A stretch of 64,000 nucleotides of DNA from Brevipalpus yothersi (Eukaryota > Arthropoda > Arachnida > Trombidiformes > Tenuipalpidae): contig QZCP01000634.1 in assembly GCA_003956705.1 (NCBI GenBank), positions 66,292 through 130,291 of the forward strand. The letters run 5' to 3'. The notes under the pieces were generated by a model that was not told the DNA's origin, did no database searches, and worked only from the letters and a program-made list of their open reading frames with translations. Shown in pieces: positions 63,843-64,000 of the stretch. Numbering within the stretch: position 1 is the stretch's first letter; the number at the start of each line of letters is the position of its first letter. The position numbers were made by a program, and so were the translations under genes.

Positions 63843-64000
63843 GTATCTGACCCACTGTATGCTAATTTGAGCTTACCTGAGATCGACCAATCTCTCTAAA
63901 ATTTTTGAAAATAATCCAATTTACTGATTCATAGCATGGTGGACTAGTAAATGAGCCTTGATACTGATAGAAACGATTGAATGAAGATGGAATCATTGAC
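63486..64000 (-). CDS. alpha-carbonic anhydrase, 3' end (partial)
   Basis: Two last exons on the minus strand: one running in from the window edge to 63877, then 63665-63486 ending in TGA. The first reads ...FNRFYQYQGSFTSPPCYES and VNWIIF, the signature block around Thr199 of alpha-carbonic anhydrases, in which L-T-T is here F-T-S. The second starts IAKFRNLFEDS and has LQALNDRTVFKS, which corresponds to the family's LNGRxV strand near the C terminus. The zinc-binding histidines lie outside the window, so I cannot say whether it is an active enzyme or a related inactive protein. A tail of about 20 residues (WRNMMKGTGNGILGSFF) extends past the usual fold. A 46-bp GA tract at 63794-63839 sits in the last intron. 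Confidence 0.82.
63794..63839. repeat. (GA)n microsatellite in carbonic anhydrase intron
   Basis: Perfect GA repeat of about 23 units between the two visible exons, some 35 bp from the upstream exon. Confidence 0.95.

Overview
The window looks like arthropod nuclear DNA. It is AT-rich, genes carry many short introns (often 50-200 bp, GT-AG), polyadenylation signals are AATAAA, and GA/CT microsatellites are everywhere. An intact ABCH/ABCG-type half transporter, expanded prolyl 4-hydroxylase genes and very short gene spacing would suit a mite or another small-genome chelicerate, but that is inference. I recognised no transposase, reverse transcriptase, CRISPR array, rRNA or tRNA. All gene models below were built by joining exons by hand at splice sites and checking that the reading frame is preserved.

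Layout. Positions 1-12.6 kb: gene-poor, full of GA/CT tracts and a recurrent GGGCTCA-type hexamer. 12.66-13.13 kb: an unidentified minus-strand exon pair. 13.6-20.7 kb: a compact block with RCC1 (Ran exchange factor carrying a long AT-hook and proline-rich N-terminal extension), IBA57, NDUFA8 and, convergently, MRPL50; the last three are all mitochondrial. 23.06-25.85 kb: a five-exon minus-strand gene for a small secreted protein that is about 40% histidine. 27.4-27.95 kb: an unidentified 167-codon ORF. 29.2-31.35 kb: an intronless ABC half transporter. 31.4-37 kb: gene-poor and microsatellite-rich.

Positions 37.0-55.1 kb hold a tandem array of four prolyl 4-hydroxylase alpha-subunit genes with the same exon phases, interrupted after the first copy by a trypsin-like serine protease. 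Copy 3 is broken by a 28-nt deletion in its catalytic domain and ends in a degenerate piece of copy-2-type sequence, a scar of unequal recombination.

Positions 55.9-64 kb are compact housekeeping DNA: PPM1-type phosphatase (-), a TMEM126-like membrane protein (+), YJU2 splicing factor (-), neuroguidin (+), and the 3' end of an alpha-carbonic anhydrase (-) cut by the window edge. Genes here are alternately divergent and convergent; CTCF-like motifs lie in both divergent promoter gaps and ahead of RCC1.

The likeliest undescribed items are the histidine-rich secreted protein, the AT-hook extension on RCC1, and the decaying prolyl-hydroxylase array.
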